Notes: generated by a model not told the origin, from the sequence alone. A DNA stretch of 64,000 bases from Streptomyces sp. NRRL S-337 (GCF_000720175.1 NZ_JOIX01000013.1:62001-126000), one strand, 5' to 3'; counted from the first letter of the stretch, positions 33,455-43,271 are shown. Made by a program: numbers and translations.

Positions 33455-34642
33455 TCATCTCCGGAAGCGCCGGCGCTCCGGGCCCGCCCGCCGGTCCGGG
33501 GCGTCCGCGAGCCGGACCACCGGGTCGTCCTTGCCACCGTGCCGCCCGGCGACCACCGGCTCGCCCGAGCGCGCCGCCTTGGCCTTGTACTGCGCGGCGT
33601 CCGCGAGCCGGAAGAGCCGGCGGGCGCTGCGCACCGGGCCGATCGGGTCGCCGGTCGAGGCGACCCCCACCGCGACCCCCTCGCCGAGCTCCAACTCCCC
33701 CGCCCGTTCGCAGAGTTCACCGGCCACCTTCACCACCTCGTCGGCCGGCGGCCCCACCGCGAGCAGGCAGAACTCGTCGCCGCCGAGCCGGGCGGCGAGC
33801 GTGCCGGGCAGCATCGCCCCGCACAACGACAGCACCGAGCCGAACCGTTCCAGCAGCCGGTCGCCGACCGCGTGGCCGCAGGAGTCGTTGACCCGCTTGA
33901 GCCCGTTGAGGTCGCAGACCACCAGGCTGACCACGGTCTCCTCGGTGCGGTGCAGCTCCAGCCCCTCGTCCAGCCGCATGTCGACGGCACGGCGATTGGC
34001 CAGCCCGGTCAGGGCGTCGGTGAAGGCCAGCCGGCGGGCCTCGGCCAGCCGCTCGGTCTGGGCGATCCCGGCGGCCGTGACCGCGGCCAGCACGCTCGCG
34101 AAGTCGGCGTCCGCCCGGTCGAAGACGGGCGCGCCGGCGGGCCGGGCGACATACAGCTCGCCCCAGGCCCGGCCGTGCAGCACGATCGGGGCGACCACGC
34201 AGGCGCCGCGGCCCCGGCGGCGCAGCGCGGCCACCCGCTGCCGGTTGGCGGCGCCGCCCCCGCAGTCCGCCGGGGCGCCGGGCGGCGGGTCGGCGGTCTC
34301 CACCCAGGCACTGGGCTCGCCGCCACCGGCCCACTGTTCGTGCAGGAAGGCGACGATCTCCGGGAACTCGTGGACGGGATAGGCCTCGTCGTCGGGGAAC
34401 TCCTCCTCGTCATCGGCGAGTTCACCGACGTTGACGAGCACCCGCAGCTGCCCCAGTTCGCGCTCCCATTTCGAGATCGCGGCGAACGACCCGGCCAGGG
34501 CCTGGCGCACGCCCTGTGCCGCGGCGTGTGCCGATTCGCGCGGCGTGTGCGCGGCCGCCATCGCCTGCGCCAGCTCCACCACGGCCCGCAGCCTCGCATC
34601 GCCCTCGCCCTCAGCCGCCACCGGACCCTCACATTCCGTCAC
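33455..34642 (-). CDS. GAF-GGDEF protein (probable diguanylate cyclase)
   Basis: This protein of about 395 residues has an N-terminal GAF-like sensor domain and a C-terminal GGDEF domain that makes cyclic di-GMP from GTP. The active-site motif RLGGDEFCLL is intact. The RxxD inhibitory site that normally lies about five residues upstream is absent, so product feedback is probably lost. No membrane segment is visible. The chosen GTG at 34642 has GGAG about 10 nt upstream; GTG 34714 would add 24 residues. From memory, a GAF-GGDEF protein sits at this place in S. coelicolor. Cyclic di-GMP controls sporulation in Streptomyces through BldD. Confidence 0.85.
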   Translation of the reverse strand: MTECEGPVAAEGEGDARLRAVVELAQAMAAAHTPRESAHAAAQGVRQALAGSFAAISKWERELGQLRVLVNVGELADDEEEFPDDEAYPVHEFPEIVAFLHEQWAGGGEPSAWVETADPPPGAPADCGGGAANRQRVAALRRRGRGACVVAPIVLHGRAWGELYVARPAGAPVFDRADADFASVLAAVTAAGIAQTERLAEARRLAFTDALTGLANRRAVDMRLDEGLELHRTEETVVSLVVCDLNGLKRVNDSCGHAVGDRLLERFGSVLSLCGAMLPGTLAARLGGDEFCLLAVGPPADEVVKVAGELCERAGELELGEGVAVGVASTGDPIGPVRSARRLFRLADAAQYKAKAARSGEPVVAGRHGGKDDPVVRLADAPDRRAGPERRRFRR

Positions 34643-34793
34643 CGTGCGCACGCTCCGTACTACAGCGTAGGAATGTTTAACCCGTTTCGCCCCCCTTAAG
34701 TGTGCGAGCAACACCTGGGCGTTATCCGCTTTGTTGCTGGTGGCGACCGGTGATGCGCACGAGAGCCGTGCGACTACCGAGTGTTACCGGAGC

Positions 34794-35606
34794 CTACTCC
34801 CCGGGCCACTCCGGATCCCGCTTCTCGTTGAAGGCCGCGACGCCCTCCGCCCGGTCCCCGGAGAAGGCCACGCTGCGCCAGGCGCCGTCCTCCACCTCCA
34901 GTCCGGCCCGCAGGTCCAGCCCGTGCCCCAGCCGCAGGGCACGCTTGGCGGCGCGCAGCCCGACCGGGGAGTTACGGGCGATCCGGGCCGCCAGCTCCAG
35001 CGCCTCGGCCCGGTCCTGCCCGTCCGCGACCAGCTGGTCGACCAGCCCCAGCTCCGCGGCCTCCGGCGCCGGCACCCGCCGGGCGGTGAACACCAGCTCG
35101 GCGGCGCGCGCGGCGCCCACCCGGCGCGGCAGCAGCTGCGTCCCGCCGCCGCCGGGGATGACGCCCACCGAGACCTCCGGCAGGCCGACCACCGCGGTAC
35201 CGTCCGCGACGATCAGATCGCAGGCCAGCGCCAGCTCGAAGCCGCCGCCGAGCGCGAAGCCGTGCACCGCGGCGATGGTGGGCACCGGCAGTTCCAGTAC
35301 GCCGGTGTAGGCGGCGCGGGTGTGCGGACGCTGGCGCATCAGGTCCGCGTCCGTGAAGGAATTGCGCTCCTTGAGGTCGGCACCCACGCAGAACGCCCGG
35401 TCATGGGTGGAGCTGAGCACCACGGCCCGTACGGAACGGTCCGCGGCCAGCTCGGCGCAGGCCTCGGCCAGCGCGTCGGCCATGGCCGTGGAGACCGCGT
35501 TCATCGCCTTGGGCCGGTCCATGACCAGTTCCGCCGCGAAACCGTGGCGCCGGACGGCGACCCAGCCGTCCGCACCGAACCGCCGCTCCTCTTCCTGACC
35601 CTGCAT
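34794..35606 (-). CDS. Enoyl-CoA hydratase/isomerase family protein
   Basis: This 270-residue crotonase-fold enzyme has the oxyanion-hole glycines in CVGADLKER and GFALGGGFELALACD. The two catalytic glutamates expected of a true hydratase are present (in GGGFELA and LPEVSVGVIPGGGG). It would hydrate trans-2-enoyl-CoA in beta-oxidation or a related acyl-CoA pathway. It stands between the GGDEF and adenylate cyclase genes on the same strand without tight coupling. ATG 35606 matches the family start. Confidence 0.9.
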   Translation of the reverse strand: MQGQEEERRFGADGWVAVRRHGFAAELVMDRPKAMNAVSTAMADALAEACAELAADRSVRAVVLSSTHDRAFCVGADLKERNSFTDADLMRQRPHTRAAYTGVLELPVPTIAAVHGFALGGGFELALACDLIVADGTAVVGLPEVSVGVIPGGGGTQLLPRRVGAARAAELVFTARRVPAPEAAELGLVDQLVADGQDRAEALELAARIARNSPVGLRAAKRALRLGHGLDLRAGLEVEDGAWRSVAFSGDRAEGVAAFNEKRDPEWPGE

Positions 35607-35751
35607 CCGGCCCTCCCTGTTAACGAGCGTTGACCTGACGGACTGCTGGGATCATGCCAGGCGCGCGCTCCGCGGAACAGGGCCGACCGCGCACGGAACG
35701 GACCTGCCGGAACGGGCACGCCCGAACGGGCGCGGCGGAAAAGCGGCGGGC

Positions 35752-36906
35752 TCAGGTGCGGCGGGTCAGCAGCCAGGGCTCGACGACGCCCAGTCCGCGC
35801 ACCGGGCGCTGCCACATCGGCTGGAGCGCGAAGCGGTACGACGGCGGCGGTTCGCCGGTGCCCTCCTCGGCGGCCTTCTCCGCGGCCGCGGCGTCCGCCT
35901 CGGAGACCGGGGCGTCACCGATCCGGCCCAGCTCCTCGGCGAACGCCTCGTCCACCAGCACGGTGTCCTTCGGCGCTATCGAGGTGAGCCGGCTGGCCAG
36001 ATTGACGGTCGTACCGAATACGTCGCCCATCCGGGTCGTCACCGTGCCGAAGGCGATGCCGACCCGCAGCTCCGGCATGGTCTCGTCATGGGTCATGGTC
36101 TCGATCAGCCGCAGCCCGATCTCGGCGGCCACACCGGCGTCGTCGGCGGAGAACAGCACCTCGTCCCCGAGGGTCTTGATCAGCCGGCCGCCGTGCGCCG
36201 CCACCAGGTCCGAGCAGGTGGTCTCGAACGCCTCGACCAGCTCGCCGAGTTCCTCCTCCTCCAGGCGCCGGGTCAGCCGGGTGAAGCCCACCAGATCCGC
36301 GAAGCCCACGGCCAGCCGCCGGTCGACCATTTCGGCGTCGTCCTGGGCCCGGACGACCCGGCCGGTCGCGGCGGCGAGCTGGCGCCGCCAGACGTAGACC
36401 AGGAACTCCTCCAGCTCGGGGAGGAGCAGCTCGACCAGCGGGTAGGTGATCTCGGTGCGGGTCAGGCCGGAGTCCTGGGGCTCGGTGAGGCCCTCCAGGA
36501 AGGAGTCGATCTGCCAGTCGGCCAGCCGGGCGGTGGTCTGGCCCGTGGAACGGGCCACCTGAATGGCCATCGCCTCGCTCAGCAGGCCGGCCTCGACCAG
36601 ACCGGCGAGCCGGCGCAGGGCCAGCACGTCGGCCTCGGTGAGCGCCTTGACCTGGCCGATGTCGGCGAAGCCCATGGCCCGCCAGAAGCGGGACGCGAGG
36701 TCCATCGAGACCCCGGCGCTGCGGGCCGCCTGGAACGGCGTGTACCGGCGGTCGGCGCCGAGGATGAGCTGTTCGAGGCGGATGGCGATGTTGTTCTCGT
36801 CGCCGTCGTCGCCGGCCCCCGGGGGGTCGCCGGGCGGGACGTCGCGTACGGCATCGCCCTCGGTGGCCACATCGCGCGGGGTGGCGCCCGAGTCGTCGGC
36901 ACTCAC
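35752..36906 (-). CDS. cya: Class III adenylate cyclase
   Basis: This 384-residue soluble cyclase forms cAMP from ATP. An N-terminal helical regulatory region of about 180 residues (with LEQLILGADRRYTPFQAARS) precedes the class III catalytic domain: the metal-binding aspartates lie in VGFADLVGFTRLTRRL and GDEVLFSADD, and the dimer arm in VGIAFGTVTTRMGDVFG. A C-terminal linker and tail follow. From memory this matches the single cya gene of S. coelicolor, where cAMP acts with Crp in germination and development. The GTG start at 36906 has GGGAG upstream. Confidence 0.93.
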   Translation of the reverse strand: MSADDSGATPRDVATEGDAVRDVPPGDPPGAGDDGDENNIAIRLEQLILGADRRYTPFQAARSAGVSMDLASRFWRAMGFADIGQVKALTEADVLALRRLAGLVEAGLLSEAMAIQVARSTGQTTARLADWQIDSFLEGLTEPQDSGLTRTEITYPLVELLLPELEEFLVYVWRRQLAAATGRVVRAQDDAEMVDRRLAVGFADLVGFTRLTRRLEEEELGELVEAFETTCSDLVAAHGGRLIKTLGDEVLFSADDAGVAAEIGLRLIETMTHDETMPELRVGIAFGTVTTRMGDVFGTTVNLASRLTSIAPKDTVLVDEAFAEELGRIGDAPVSEADAAAAEKAAEEGTGEPPPSYRFALQPMWQRPVRGLGVVEPWLLTRRT

Positions 36907-37134
36907 CGGCCGCTCCCTGTCCGATCCCTGCGCACTGCCCTTCCGATCACTGCTCGCCCGTGGCCCGCTCCCCGGCGGACCGCCTCAACGATACGGCAGG
37001 TGTGCTCTGGCTCACTCTCACATGTCGGCCCTGACCACGGAAGAGGTGTGGACACGCCGCCCGGTGGGGCCGGTCGGCCCGCCCGGCGCGGGGGCTCAGC
37101 GGGGGGCGCATGCCGGGGTCCGGGAGGGGGTTCA

Positions 37135-38007
37135 TCAGGAGCCGTCCGCCGGGCGCAGATGGATGATGTCACCCGCCCCCACGGGCTGCTGCACACCGTC
37201 GGCGGTGGCCAGCACCAGCCGCCCGTCACCGTCGATCGCGACCGCCTCGCCGGTGATCTCCTGATCGCCCGGCAGTTCCGCGCGCACCGAACGGCCCAAC
37301 GTGGCGCAACCGGCCGCGTAGGTCTCCTGCAGACGGCTGCGGACCGGGTCGCCGTCGGCGTCCTGCCACCGGCCGTACCACTGCTCCAGGGAGCGCAGCA
37401 CGGCGCGCAGCAGCGGGTCGCGGTCGGTGTTCTGCGCGCCCGCCAGGGCCAGCGAGCCCGCGGTCGGGACCGGGAGTTCCTCGGCGGTCAGGGTGACGTT
37501 GAGGCCGATGCCGACGACGACGCCGGAGCCGGCCCGTTCGGCGAGGATGCCGCCGGTCTTGCGCTCCTGGCCGTCGACCGTGACGAGCAGGTCGTTGGGC
37601 CACTTGAGTGCCGTGTCGACGCCGGCCGCGCGGGACAGGGCCGTTGCGGTGGCGACGCCGGCCAGCAACGGCAGCCAGCCCCAGCGCTCCAGGGGGGCGC
37701 GGGGGGTGAGGAAGACGGAGAAGAAGAGGCCGGAGCGCGGGGGCGCCGACCAGACGCGGTCGAGCCGGCCGCGGCCGGTGGACTGCTCCTCGGCCACCAG
37801 AATGGCGCCCTCGTCCTCGCCCTTGGCGGCCCGGGCTGCCAGGTCGGTATTGGTGGAGCCGGTGGCGGGCACGACGTCCAGACCGGTCCACAGGCCGTCG
37901 GGCCGGACCAGCGCCCGGCGCAGGGCGGTGGCGTTCAGCGGGGGCCGGCCCAGATCACTCCAGCGGCCGGCATCTTTGTCCCGGTTTCCCGGTGGTTGAG
38001 GAGTCAT
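37135..38007 (-). CDS. birA: Biotin--[acetyl-CoA carboxylase] ligase
   Basis: This 290-residue enzyme activates biotin with ATP and attaches it to the lysine of acyl-CoA carboxylase. The GRGR biotin-binding loop (EEQSTGRGRLDRVWSAP) and KWPNDLL are intact, and the C-terminal SH3-like domain is present. It lacks the N-terminal DNA-binding domain of E. coli BirA, so it is a group I ligase and not a repressor. It is divergent from pccB; accA2, encoding its likely target protein, lies 8 kb away. TAGGCT 6 nt before the ATG suggests a leaderless transcript. Confidence 0.93.
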   Translation of the reverse strand: MTPQPPGNRDKDAGRWSDLGRPPLNATALRRALVRPDGLWTGLDVVPATGSTNTDLAARAAKGEDEGAILVAEEQSTGRGRLDRVWSAPPRSGLFFSVFLTPRAPLERWGWLPLLAGVATATALSRAAGVDTALKWPNDLLVTVDGQERKTGGILAERAGSGVVVGIGLNVTLTAEELPVPTAGSLALAGAQNTDRDPLLRAVLRSLEQWYGRWQDADGDPVRSRLQETYAAGCATLGRSVRAELPGDQEITGEAVAIDGDGRLVLATADGVQQPVGAGDIIHLRPADGS

Positions 38008-38013
38008 GGCACC

Positions 38014-38019
38014 AGCCTA
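38014..38019 (-). promoter_or_regulatory. Candidate -10 (TAGGCT) of birA, leaderless
   Basis: On the minus strand TAGGCT stands 6 nt before the birA ATG at 38007, with no Shine-Dalgarno in between. Confidence 0.4.
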
Positions 38020-38138
38020 GGTGTGGTCAACGACGCAGTGCCGCTGAGCAGTCCCGCCGATACGCTACGGATTGGTAGCCACACACGTACCACCCTCAGT
38101 ACGAGCACCAGTCCAGGACGAGCAGGAGCCGCATCCCG

Positions 38139-39728
38139 ATGTCCGAGCCGGAAGCAAACATCCACACCACCGCGGGCAAGTTGGCGGATCTGCAGCGGCG
38201 GATCGAAGAGGCCACCCACGCCGGTTCCGCCCGCGCGGTGGAAAAGCAGCACGCCAAGGGCAAGTTGACAGCGCGTGAGCGCATCGACCTGCTGCTGGAC
38301 GAGGGCTCGTTCGTCGAGCTGGACGAGTTCGCGCGGCACCGTTCGACCAATTTCGGGATGGAGCAGAGCCGCCCGTACGGCGACGGCGTGGTGACCGGCT
38401 ACGGCACCGTCGACGGCCGCCCGGTGGCCGTCTTCTCGCAGGACTTCACGGTCTTCGGCGGGGCGCTCGGCGGGGTCTTCGGCGAGAAGATCGTCAAGGT
38501 GATGGACTTCGCGCTGAAGACCGGCTGCCCGGTCATCGGCATCAACGACTCCGGCGGCGCGCGCATCCAGGAGGGTGTGGTCTCGCTCGGCATGTACGGC
38601 GAGATCTTCCGCCGCAACACCCATGCCTCGGGTGTGATCCCGCAGATCAGCCTGATCGTCGGCCCGTGCGCGGGCGGTGCGGTCTACTCCCCCGCGATCA
38701 CCGACTTCACCGTCATGGTCGATCAGACCTCGCACATGTTCATCACCGGACCCGACGTCATCAAGACGGTCACCGGCGAGGACGTGGGCTTCGAGGAGCT
38801 GGGCGGGGCGCGGACGCACAACACCACCTCCGGCGTGGCGCACCACATGGCGGGCGACGAGAAGGACGCCATCGAGTACGTCAAGGGCCTGCTGTCGTAC
38901 CTGCCGTCCAACAACCTCTCCGACCCGCCGGTCTTCCCGGAGGAGGCGGACCTGGAGACCTCGGACGCCGACCGCGAGCTGGACACGCTGATCCCGGACT
39001 CGGCCAACCAGCCGTACGACATGCTCACGGCCATCGAGCACGTCCTGGACGACGGCGAGTTCCTGGAGACCCAGGCGCTCTTCGCGCCGAACATCGTCAC
39101 CGGCTTCGGGCGGGTCGAGGGCCACTCGGTCGGCGTGGTCGCCAACCAGCCGATGCAGTACGCGGGCACCCTGGACATCAAGGCCAGTGAGAAGGCCGCG
39201 CGGTTCGTGCGGACCTGCGACGCGTACAACATCCCGGTGCTGACCTTCGTCGACGTGCCGGGCTTCCTGCCGGGCACGGACCAGGAGTACGACGGGATCA
39301 TCCGGCGCGGCGCCAAGCTGATCTACGCGTACGCCGAGGCGACGGTCCCCCTGATCACGGTGATCACCCGCAAGGCGTTCGGCGGCGCGTACGACGTCAT
39401 GGGCTCCAAGCACCTGGGCGCGGACCTGAACCTGGCCTGGCCGACCGCGCAGATCGCGGTCATGGGCGCCCAGGGTGCGGTCAACATCCTGCACCGCCGC
39501 ACGCTCGCCGCGATCGAGGACCCCGCGGCGCAGGAGGAGCGGCGCCAGGAGCTGATCCAGGAGTACGAGAAGGCCCTGCTCAACCCGTACGTGGCGGCCG
39601 AGCGCGGCTACGTCGACGCGGTGATCACGCCGTCCGAGACCCGCCGGCACATCGTCCGGGGGCTGCGCACGCTGCGCAACAAGCGCGAGTCGCTGCCGCC
39701 GAAGAAGCACGGCAACATCCCGCTCTGA
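38139..39728 (+). CDS. pccB: Propionyl-CoA carboxylase beta (carboxyltransferase) subunit
   Basis: This 529-residue carboxyltransferase moves CO2 from biotin to propionyl-CoA to make methylmalonyl-CoA, a building block for polyketides. The two oxyanion-hole regions are intact ([12 protein letters not shown] and FGGAYDVMG). The substrate-selecting residue equivalent to S. coelicolor PccB Asp422 is aspartate here (residue 419, in GGAYDVMG), which indicates propionyl- rather than acetyl-CoA. ATG 38139 has AGGAG upstream. The epsilon subunit gene follows 72 bp later. The biotinylated subunit is AccA2 at 45836. Confidence 0.95.
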   Translation: MSEPEANIHTTAGKLADLQRRIEEATHAGSARAVEKQHAKGKLTARERIDLLLDEGSFVELDEFARHRSTNFGMEQSRPYGDGVVTGYGTVDGRPVAVFSQDFTVFGGALGGVFGEKIVKVMDFALKTGCPVIGINDSGGARIQEGVVSLGMYGEIFRRNTHASGVIPQISLIVGPCAGGAVYSPAITDFTVMVDQTSHMFITGPDVIKTVTGEDVGFEELGGARTHNTTSGVAHHMAGDEKDAIEYVKGLLSYLPSNNLSDPPVFPEEADLETSDADRELDTLIPDSANQPYDMLTAIEHVLDDGEFLETQALFAPNIVTGFGRVEGHSVGVVANQPMQYAGTLDIKASEKAARFVRTCDAYNIPVLTFVDVPGFLPGTDQEYDGIIRRGAKLIYAYAEATVPLITVITRKAFGGAYDVMGSKHLGADLNLAWPTAQIAVMGAQGAVNILHRRTLAAIEDPAAQEERRQELIQEYEKALLNPYVAAERGYVDAVITPSETRRHIVRGLRTLRNKRESLPPKKHGNIPL

Positions 39729-39800
39729 CCGGCCGGTACACGGCGGGGACCGGCAGTACACGGCGAGGACCGGCAAAGACCGGCGAAGGGAGCCGTCTCG

Positions 39801-40016
39801 ATGATCAAGGTCGTACGGGGCAATCCGACACCCGAGGAGCTGGCCGCCGCACTGGCGGTGGTGCAGGCCCGGGCCGCGGCGGCCGCTGCCGCCGGGCCCG
39901 GGGACGGCGAGGGCGGCAGGACCGAATGGGCCGATCCGGCGGCCACGGTCCCGGCGCGGTCACGGCTGCCGCACCCGGGGCCGCGGGCCTGGCGGACGAG
40001 TTACTGGCCGCGCTGA
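39801..40016 (+). CDS. pccE: Acyl-CoA carboxylase epsilon subunit
   Basis: This 71-residue protein carries the epsilon-subunit pattern: MIKVVRGNPTPEELAAALAV at the start and SRLPHPGPRAWRTSYWPR at the end, separated by a short linker. In actinobacteria the epsilon subunit binds the carboxylase and raises its activity. It is in operon with pccB, with GGGAG before the ATG. Confidence 0.92.
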   Translation: MIKVVRGNPTPEELAAALAVVQARAAAAAAAGPGDGEGGRTEWADPAATVPARSRLPHPGPRAWRTSYWPR

Positions 40017-40091
40017 GCGCTCACCGGCCGGTGCGTGCCGGCCGGCCTCTCCGACTGATCGATGCATGATGCATTGACTAGTCCTTCGGAC

Positions 40092-40125
40092 CGTGGCGCC
40101 TGAGTACGCGTACTCAGGCGCCACG
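40092..40125. terminator. Perfect 34-bp palindrome after pccE
   Basis: The palindrome is centred on GTACGCGTAC, with arms that begin CGTGGCGCCTGA. It is perfect and without mismatch, 76 bp beyond pccE. It may act as the pcc terminator hairpin or, since it lies 26 bp before the small gene at 40151, as an operator. Confidence 0.6.
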
Positions 40126-40150
40126 AGCGTCATGGGCACAGGATCGTTAC

Positions 40151-40279
40151 ATGTTGTGGTCCGATCCGCCCGATGAGCCGCCCGAGGAGCTGCGCGACGC
40201 GCAGGCCAAGCTCCGCCGGCTGGGCATCGTACTGGCCGTCGCCGCAGTGCTGCTGATGGTCATGCTCTCGGAGCGCTGA
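40151..40279 (+). CDS. Small single-pass membrane protein
   Basis: This 42-residue frame has an acidic N-terminus (MLWSDPPDEPPEELRDAQAK) and one membrane span (LGIVLAVAAVLLMVML). The composition is that of a real small tail-anchored-like protein and not of a shadow frame. From memory a similar tiny protein follows pccE in other streptomycetes. There is no clear ribosome-binding site. Function is unknown. Confidence 0.6.
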   Translation: MLWSDPPDEPPEELRDAQAKLRRLGIVLAVAAVLLMVMLSER

Positions 40280-40474
40280 CCCGGCCGGATCCGCGCCCGG
40301 CACCCGCATCGACCCCGCGTCGACCCGCGGGCGGCCGTCCGGGGGAGGTAACACTCACACCGCCCGGCTGTTCCCGACCGCAACCATCCCCCCGCCTTTC
40401 GCATCTTTCCCTCCTGACAGCGCAATTCGGACGCCCGGCCTCCGGACCGGCCGCCGACGGGGAGTGGGAGAGCG

Positions 40475-41959
40475 ATGAACAGGCCGCTGAGACACATAGC
40501 CGTCTTCTGCGGGGTACTGGTACTGGCTCTGCTGGTACGGGCGACCTGGGTCCAGTTCGTCCAGGGCGACGACCTGGCCAACGACCCGAACAACCGCCGC
40601 GTGAAGATCGAGGCGTTCTCCTACCCGCGCGGCAACATCATCGTGGGCGGCAAGCCGATCACCGGTTCCGTGGCGACCTCCGGCGACTTCAAGTACAAGC
40701 GGACGTACACCGACGGCCCGATGTACGCCCCGGTCACCGGCTTCGCCTCCCAGGCCCAGGGCACCACTCTCCTCGAAGGCATCTACAACAAGCTCCTCAG
40801 CGGCAAGGACGACAAGCTCGCCCTCAAGCGGGCCCAGGCCATCCTGACCGGCGAGAAGCCGCGCGGCGGCGATGTCATCACCACCATCGACCCCAAGGCG
40901 CAGAAGGCCGCCTACAAGGGGCTGACCGAGCTGAACGCCAAGGGCGCGGTGGTCGCCCTCGACCCGCGCAACGGCCGGGTCCTCGCGCTGGCCTCCACCC
41001 CCTCGTACGACCCCTCGGTCTTCTCGGGCATCTCCAACTCCGAGGCCCGCAAGTTCAAGGCGCTGGACGCCGACAAGGACAAGCCGCTGAGCAACCGGGC
41101 CCTGCGCGAGACCTACGCCCCCGGCTCCACCTTCAAGATCGTCACCGCCGCCGCGGCCCTGGAACACGGCGTGATCACCGACATCGACACCCCCACCGGC
41201 GCCCCCGCCCCGTACCAGCTGCCGCTCAGCACCACCAAGATCGGCAACGACGTGGCCGGTGCGCCCTGCGACAAGGCGTCCCTGAAGACCGGTATGCAGT
41301 GGTCCTGCAACAACGTCTTCCTCGACACCGCACTGAAGGTCGGCAAGGACAAGATGCGCGAGACCGCCGAGAAGTTCGGCTTCAACTCCGACGTCTACGA
41401 CGAGGAGCTCGGCGACCTGCTGGCCACCAAGAGCCTCTACCCGGACAAGCTCGACAAGCCGCAGACCGCGCTCACCGGCATGGGCCAGGGCAGCCTGACC
41501 AGCACCCCGATGCAGATGGCGATGGTCGCCGCGGCGATCGCCAACGACGGCAAGCTGATGACGCCGCACATCGTCGACGAACTGCGCGGCCCCGACCTGA
41601 CCACGATCCAGAAGTTCGAGCCGAAGACGATGTCCCAGGCCGTCTCCGCCGGCACCGCGAAGAAGGTGCAGGAGATGATGGAGTACACCGCCTCGGACGG
41701 CACCGCCTCGAAGGCCAAGATCGACGGCGTGACGGTCGGCGGCAAGACCGGCACCGCCCAGCACGGCGCGAACGTCAACGACGAGCGGCCCTACGCCTGG
41801 TTCGTCTCCTACGCCAAGCAGAGCGACGGCTCCTCCCCGGTCGCGGTCGCCGTCTTCGTCGACCCCAAGGACATGGACATCCCGCGCTCCGAGATCGCCG
41901 GCGGCAAGCTCGGCGGCCCGATCGCCAAGCAGGTCATGCAGGCCGTCCTCGGCAAGTAG
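40475..41959 (+). CDS. Class B penicillin-binding protein (transpeptidase)
   Basis: This 494-residue membrane-anchored D,D-transpeptidase cross-links peptidoglycan. The N-terminal anchor ([19 protein letters not shown]) leads into the dimerisation domain, then the transpeptidase motifs: SxxK as STFK (Ser218), SxN as SCN (Ser277) and KTGT (Lys424). It resembles the PbpA group rather than division FtsI and lacks PASTA repeats. Neighbours (pccE, small protein, maf) are unrelated. From memory S. coelicolor has no PBP at this place, so this copy may be a strain-specific paralogue. Confidence 0.92.
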   Translation: MNRPLRHIAVFCGVLVLALLVRATWVQFVQGDDLANDPNNRRVKIEAFSYPRGNIIVGGKPITGSVATSGDFKYKRTYTDGPMYAPVTGFASQAQGTTLLEGIYNKLLSGKDDKLALKRAQAILTGEKPRGGDVITTIDPKAQKAAYKGLTELNAKGAVVALDPRNGRVLALASTPSYDPSVFSGISNSEARKFKALDADKDKPLSNRALRETYAPGSTFKIVTAAAALEHGVITDIDTPTGAPAPYQLPLSTTKIGNDVAGAPCDKASLKTGMQWSCNNVFLDTALKVGKDKMRETAEKFGFNSDVYDEELGDLLATKSLYPDKLDKPQTALTGMGQGSLTSTPMQMAMVAAAIANDGKLMTPHIVDELRGPDLTTIQKFEPKTMSQAVSAGTAKKVQEMMEYTASDGTASKAKIDGVTVGGKTGTAQHGANVNDERPYAWFVSYAKQSDGSSPVAVAVFVDPKDMDIPRSEIAGGKLGGPIAKQVMQAVLGK

Positions 41960-41989
41960 TCCGCCCGACCCCGGCCCGGCCCGGCTCCG

Positions 41990-41995
41990 TACGAT
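41990..41995 (+). promoter_or_regulatory. Candidate -10 (TACGAT) of maf, leaderless
   Basis: TACGAT stands 7 nt before ATG 42003 and overlaps the ATG at 41994, which favours 42003 as the true start and a leaderless transcript. Confidence 0.45.
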
Positions 41996-42002
41996 GGCGG
42001 GC

Positions 42003-42617
42003 ATGACCGAACAGCCGCACCCCCGCCGTCTCGTCCTCGCCTCCCAGTCCCCCGCCCGGCTGGGCCTGCTGCGCCAGGCCGGGCTGGCGCCGGAGGTCAT
42101 CGTCAGCGGCGTCGACGAGAACGCGGTCACCGCCGACAGCCCCGCCGAGCTGGCCCGGGTCCTGGCCGAGGCCAAGGCCGCCGCGGTCGCCGACCGCCCG
42201 GAGGCGGCCGGTGCGCTGGTCGTGGGCTGCGACTCGGTCCTGGAGCTGGACGGCCGGGCGCTGGGCAAGCCGGCCGACGCCGAGGACGCCACCGCCCGCT
42301 GGAAGTCGATGCGCGGCCGGTCCGGCGTGCTGCAGACCGGCCACTGCGTGATCGACACCGCGGCGGGCGGCCGCCGGGTCTCCGCCACGGCCTCGACCAC
42401 GGTCCGTTTCGGCGAGCCGACCGACGCCGAGATCGCCGCCTACGTGGCGAGCGGCGAACCGCTCTTCGTCGCCGGCGCCTTCACGCTCGACGGCCGCTCC
42501 GCGCCCTTCATCGACGGCATCGACGGCGACCCCGGCAACGTCATCGGCCTGTCCCTGCCGCTGCTGCGCCGCCTGCTGGCCGAACTGGACGTCCCCATCA
42601 CCGACTTGTGGACCTGA
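42003..42617 (+). CDS. maf: Maf/Ham1-type nucleoside triphosphate pyrophosphatase
   Basis: This 204-residue pyrophosphatase hydrolyses dTTP, UTP or modified nucleotides to monophosphates. The Maf signature [14 protein letters not shown] and the following [10 protein letters not shown] acidic site are present, and the substrate-contact K/R lie in RALGKP. Its actinobacterial neighbours here are a PBP and a membrane protein. Housecleaning of nucleotides or a septation-related role is known for the family; which one applies is not shown. Confidence 0.9.
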   Translation: MTEQPHPRRLVLASQSPARLGLLRQAGLAPEVIVSGVDENAVTADSPAELARVLAEAKAAAVADRPEAAGALVVGCDSVLELDGRALGKPADAEDATARWKSMRGRSGVLQTGHCVIDTAAGGRRVSATASTTVRFGEPTDAEIAAYVASGEPLFVAGAFTLDGRSAPFIDGIDGDPGNVIGLSLPLLRRLLAELDVPITDLWT

Positions 42618-42667
42618 GCCGCCGGCACGGCGGCTCGTCACGGGGGAACGGATCACAGGGGGGGAAC

Positions 42668-43195
42668 ATGACCGACCACGCGCCGGCGCATGCCGCGACG
42701 GCTCACACGGCGCTCAACCACAACGTGGGCCTGCTCATCGGGCTGCTCGTCGTCGCCCTGATCATCCGCCGCCAGCTGCGGACGCGTCCGGTGCGGCCCC
42801 GGGCGTCGCTGATCGGCCCGGCCGTGCTCGGCGTCCTGGGCGTGGCCTCGCTGGCCTTCGGCGTGGCCTCGGTCGTCAAGGAGCACCCGCTGACGCCGCC
42901 CACCATCGCCCTGGTCGTCGCCACCCTGGTCATCGGGGTGCCGCTCGGCCTCGTCCGGGCGACGACGGTACGCGTCTGGCACGACCCGGAGCGCGGCGCC
43001 CTGCGCAAGGGCACGCTGATCACCACCGCCCTGTGGCTGGTGTCCGCCGCCGTGCACGCCGTCATGGCGGAGTGGATCGACCACACCACGGCGGCCGGCC
43101 TGCTGGGCTTCTCGACGCTCTACCTCTACCTGTGCGTGACGTACGGCGTGCAGGGCCATATGGTGCGCCGGCGGGCGGCCGGACTGCCGTCGTGA
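42668..43195 (+). CDS. Multi-pass membrane protein of unknown function
   Basis: This 175-residue protein has about five hydrophobic spans, starting with NVGLLIGLLVVALIIRR after a His-rich N-terminus (HAPAHAATAHTALNHN). The second to fifth spans are separated by short loops. No family signature is visible. A run of seven G ending 4 nt before ATG 42668 is a good ribosome-binding site. Codon use is like the neighbours. Confidence 0.75.
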   Translation: MTDHAPAHAATAHTALNHNVGLLIGLLVVALIIRRQLRTRPVRPRASLIGPAVLGVLGVASLAFGVASVVKEHPLTPPTIALVVATLVIGVPLGLVRATTVRVWHDPERGALRKGTLITTALWLVSAAVHAVMAEWIDHTTAAGLLGFSTLYLYLCVTYGVQGHMVRRRAAGLPS

Positions 43196-43259
43196 CGTGG
43201 CCGACGGGTGGGGCGTCCCCGGGCGCCGATATCCGGACGCCTGGCGGCCGGCCGGCCTC

Positions 43260-43265
43260 TACCCT
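43260..43265 (+). promoter_or_regulatory. Candidate -10 (TACCCT) of the MOSC gene, leaderless
   Basis: TACCCT lies 6 nt before ATG 43272, without a Shine-Dalgarno between them. Confidence 0.45.
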
Positions 43266-43271
43266 GCCCCC

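Noticed and set aside
38004..39776. A 590-codon frame on the minus strand over pccB
   Set aside because: Antisense to a certain carboxyltransferase gene; the translated sequence is low complexity and lacks a family match.
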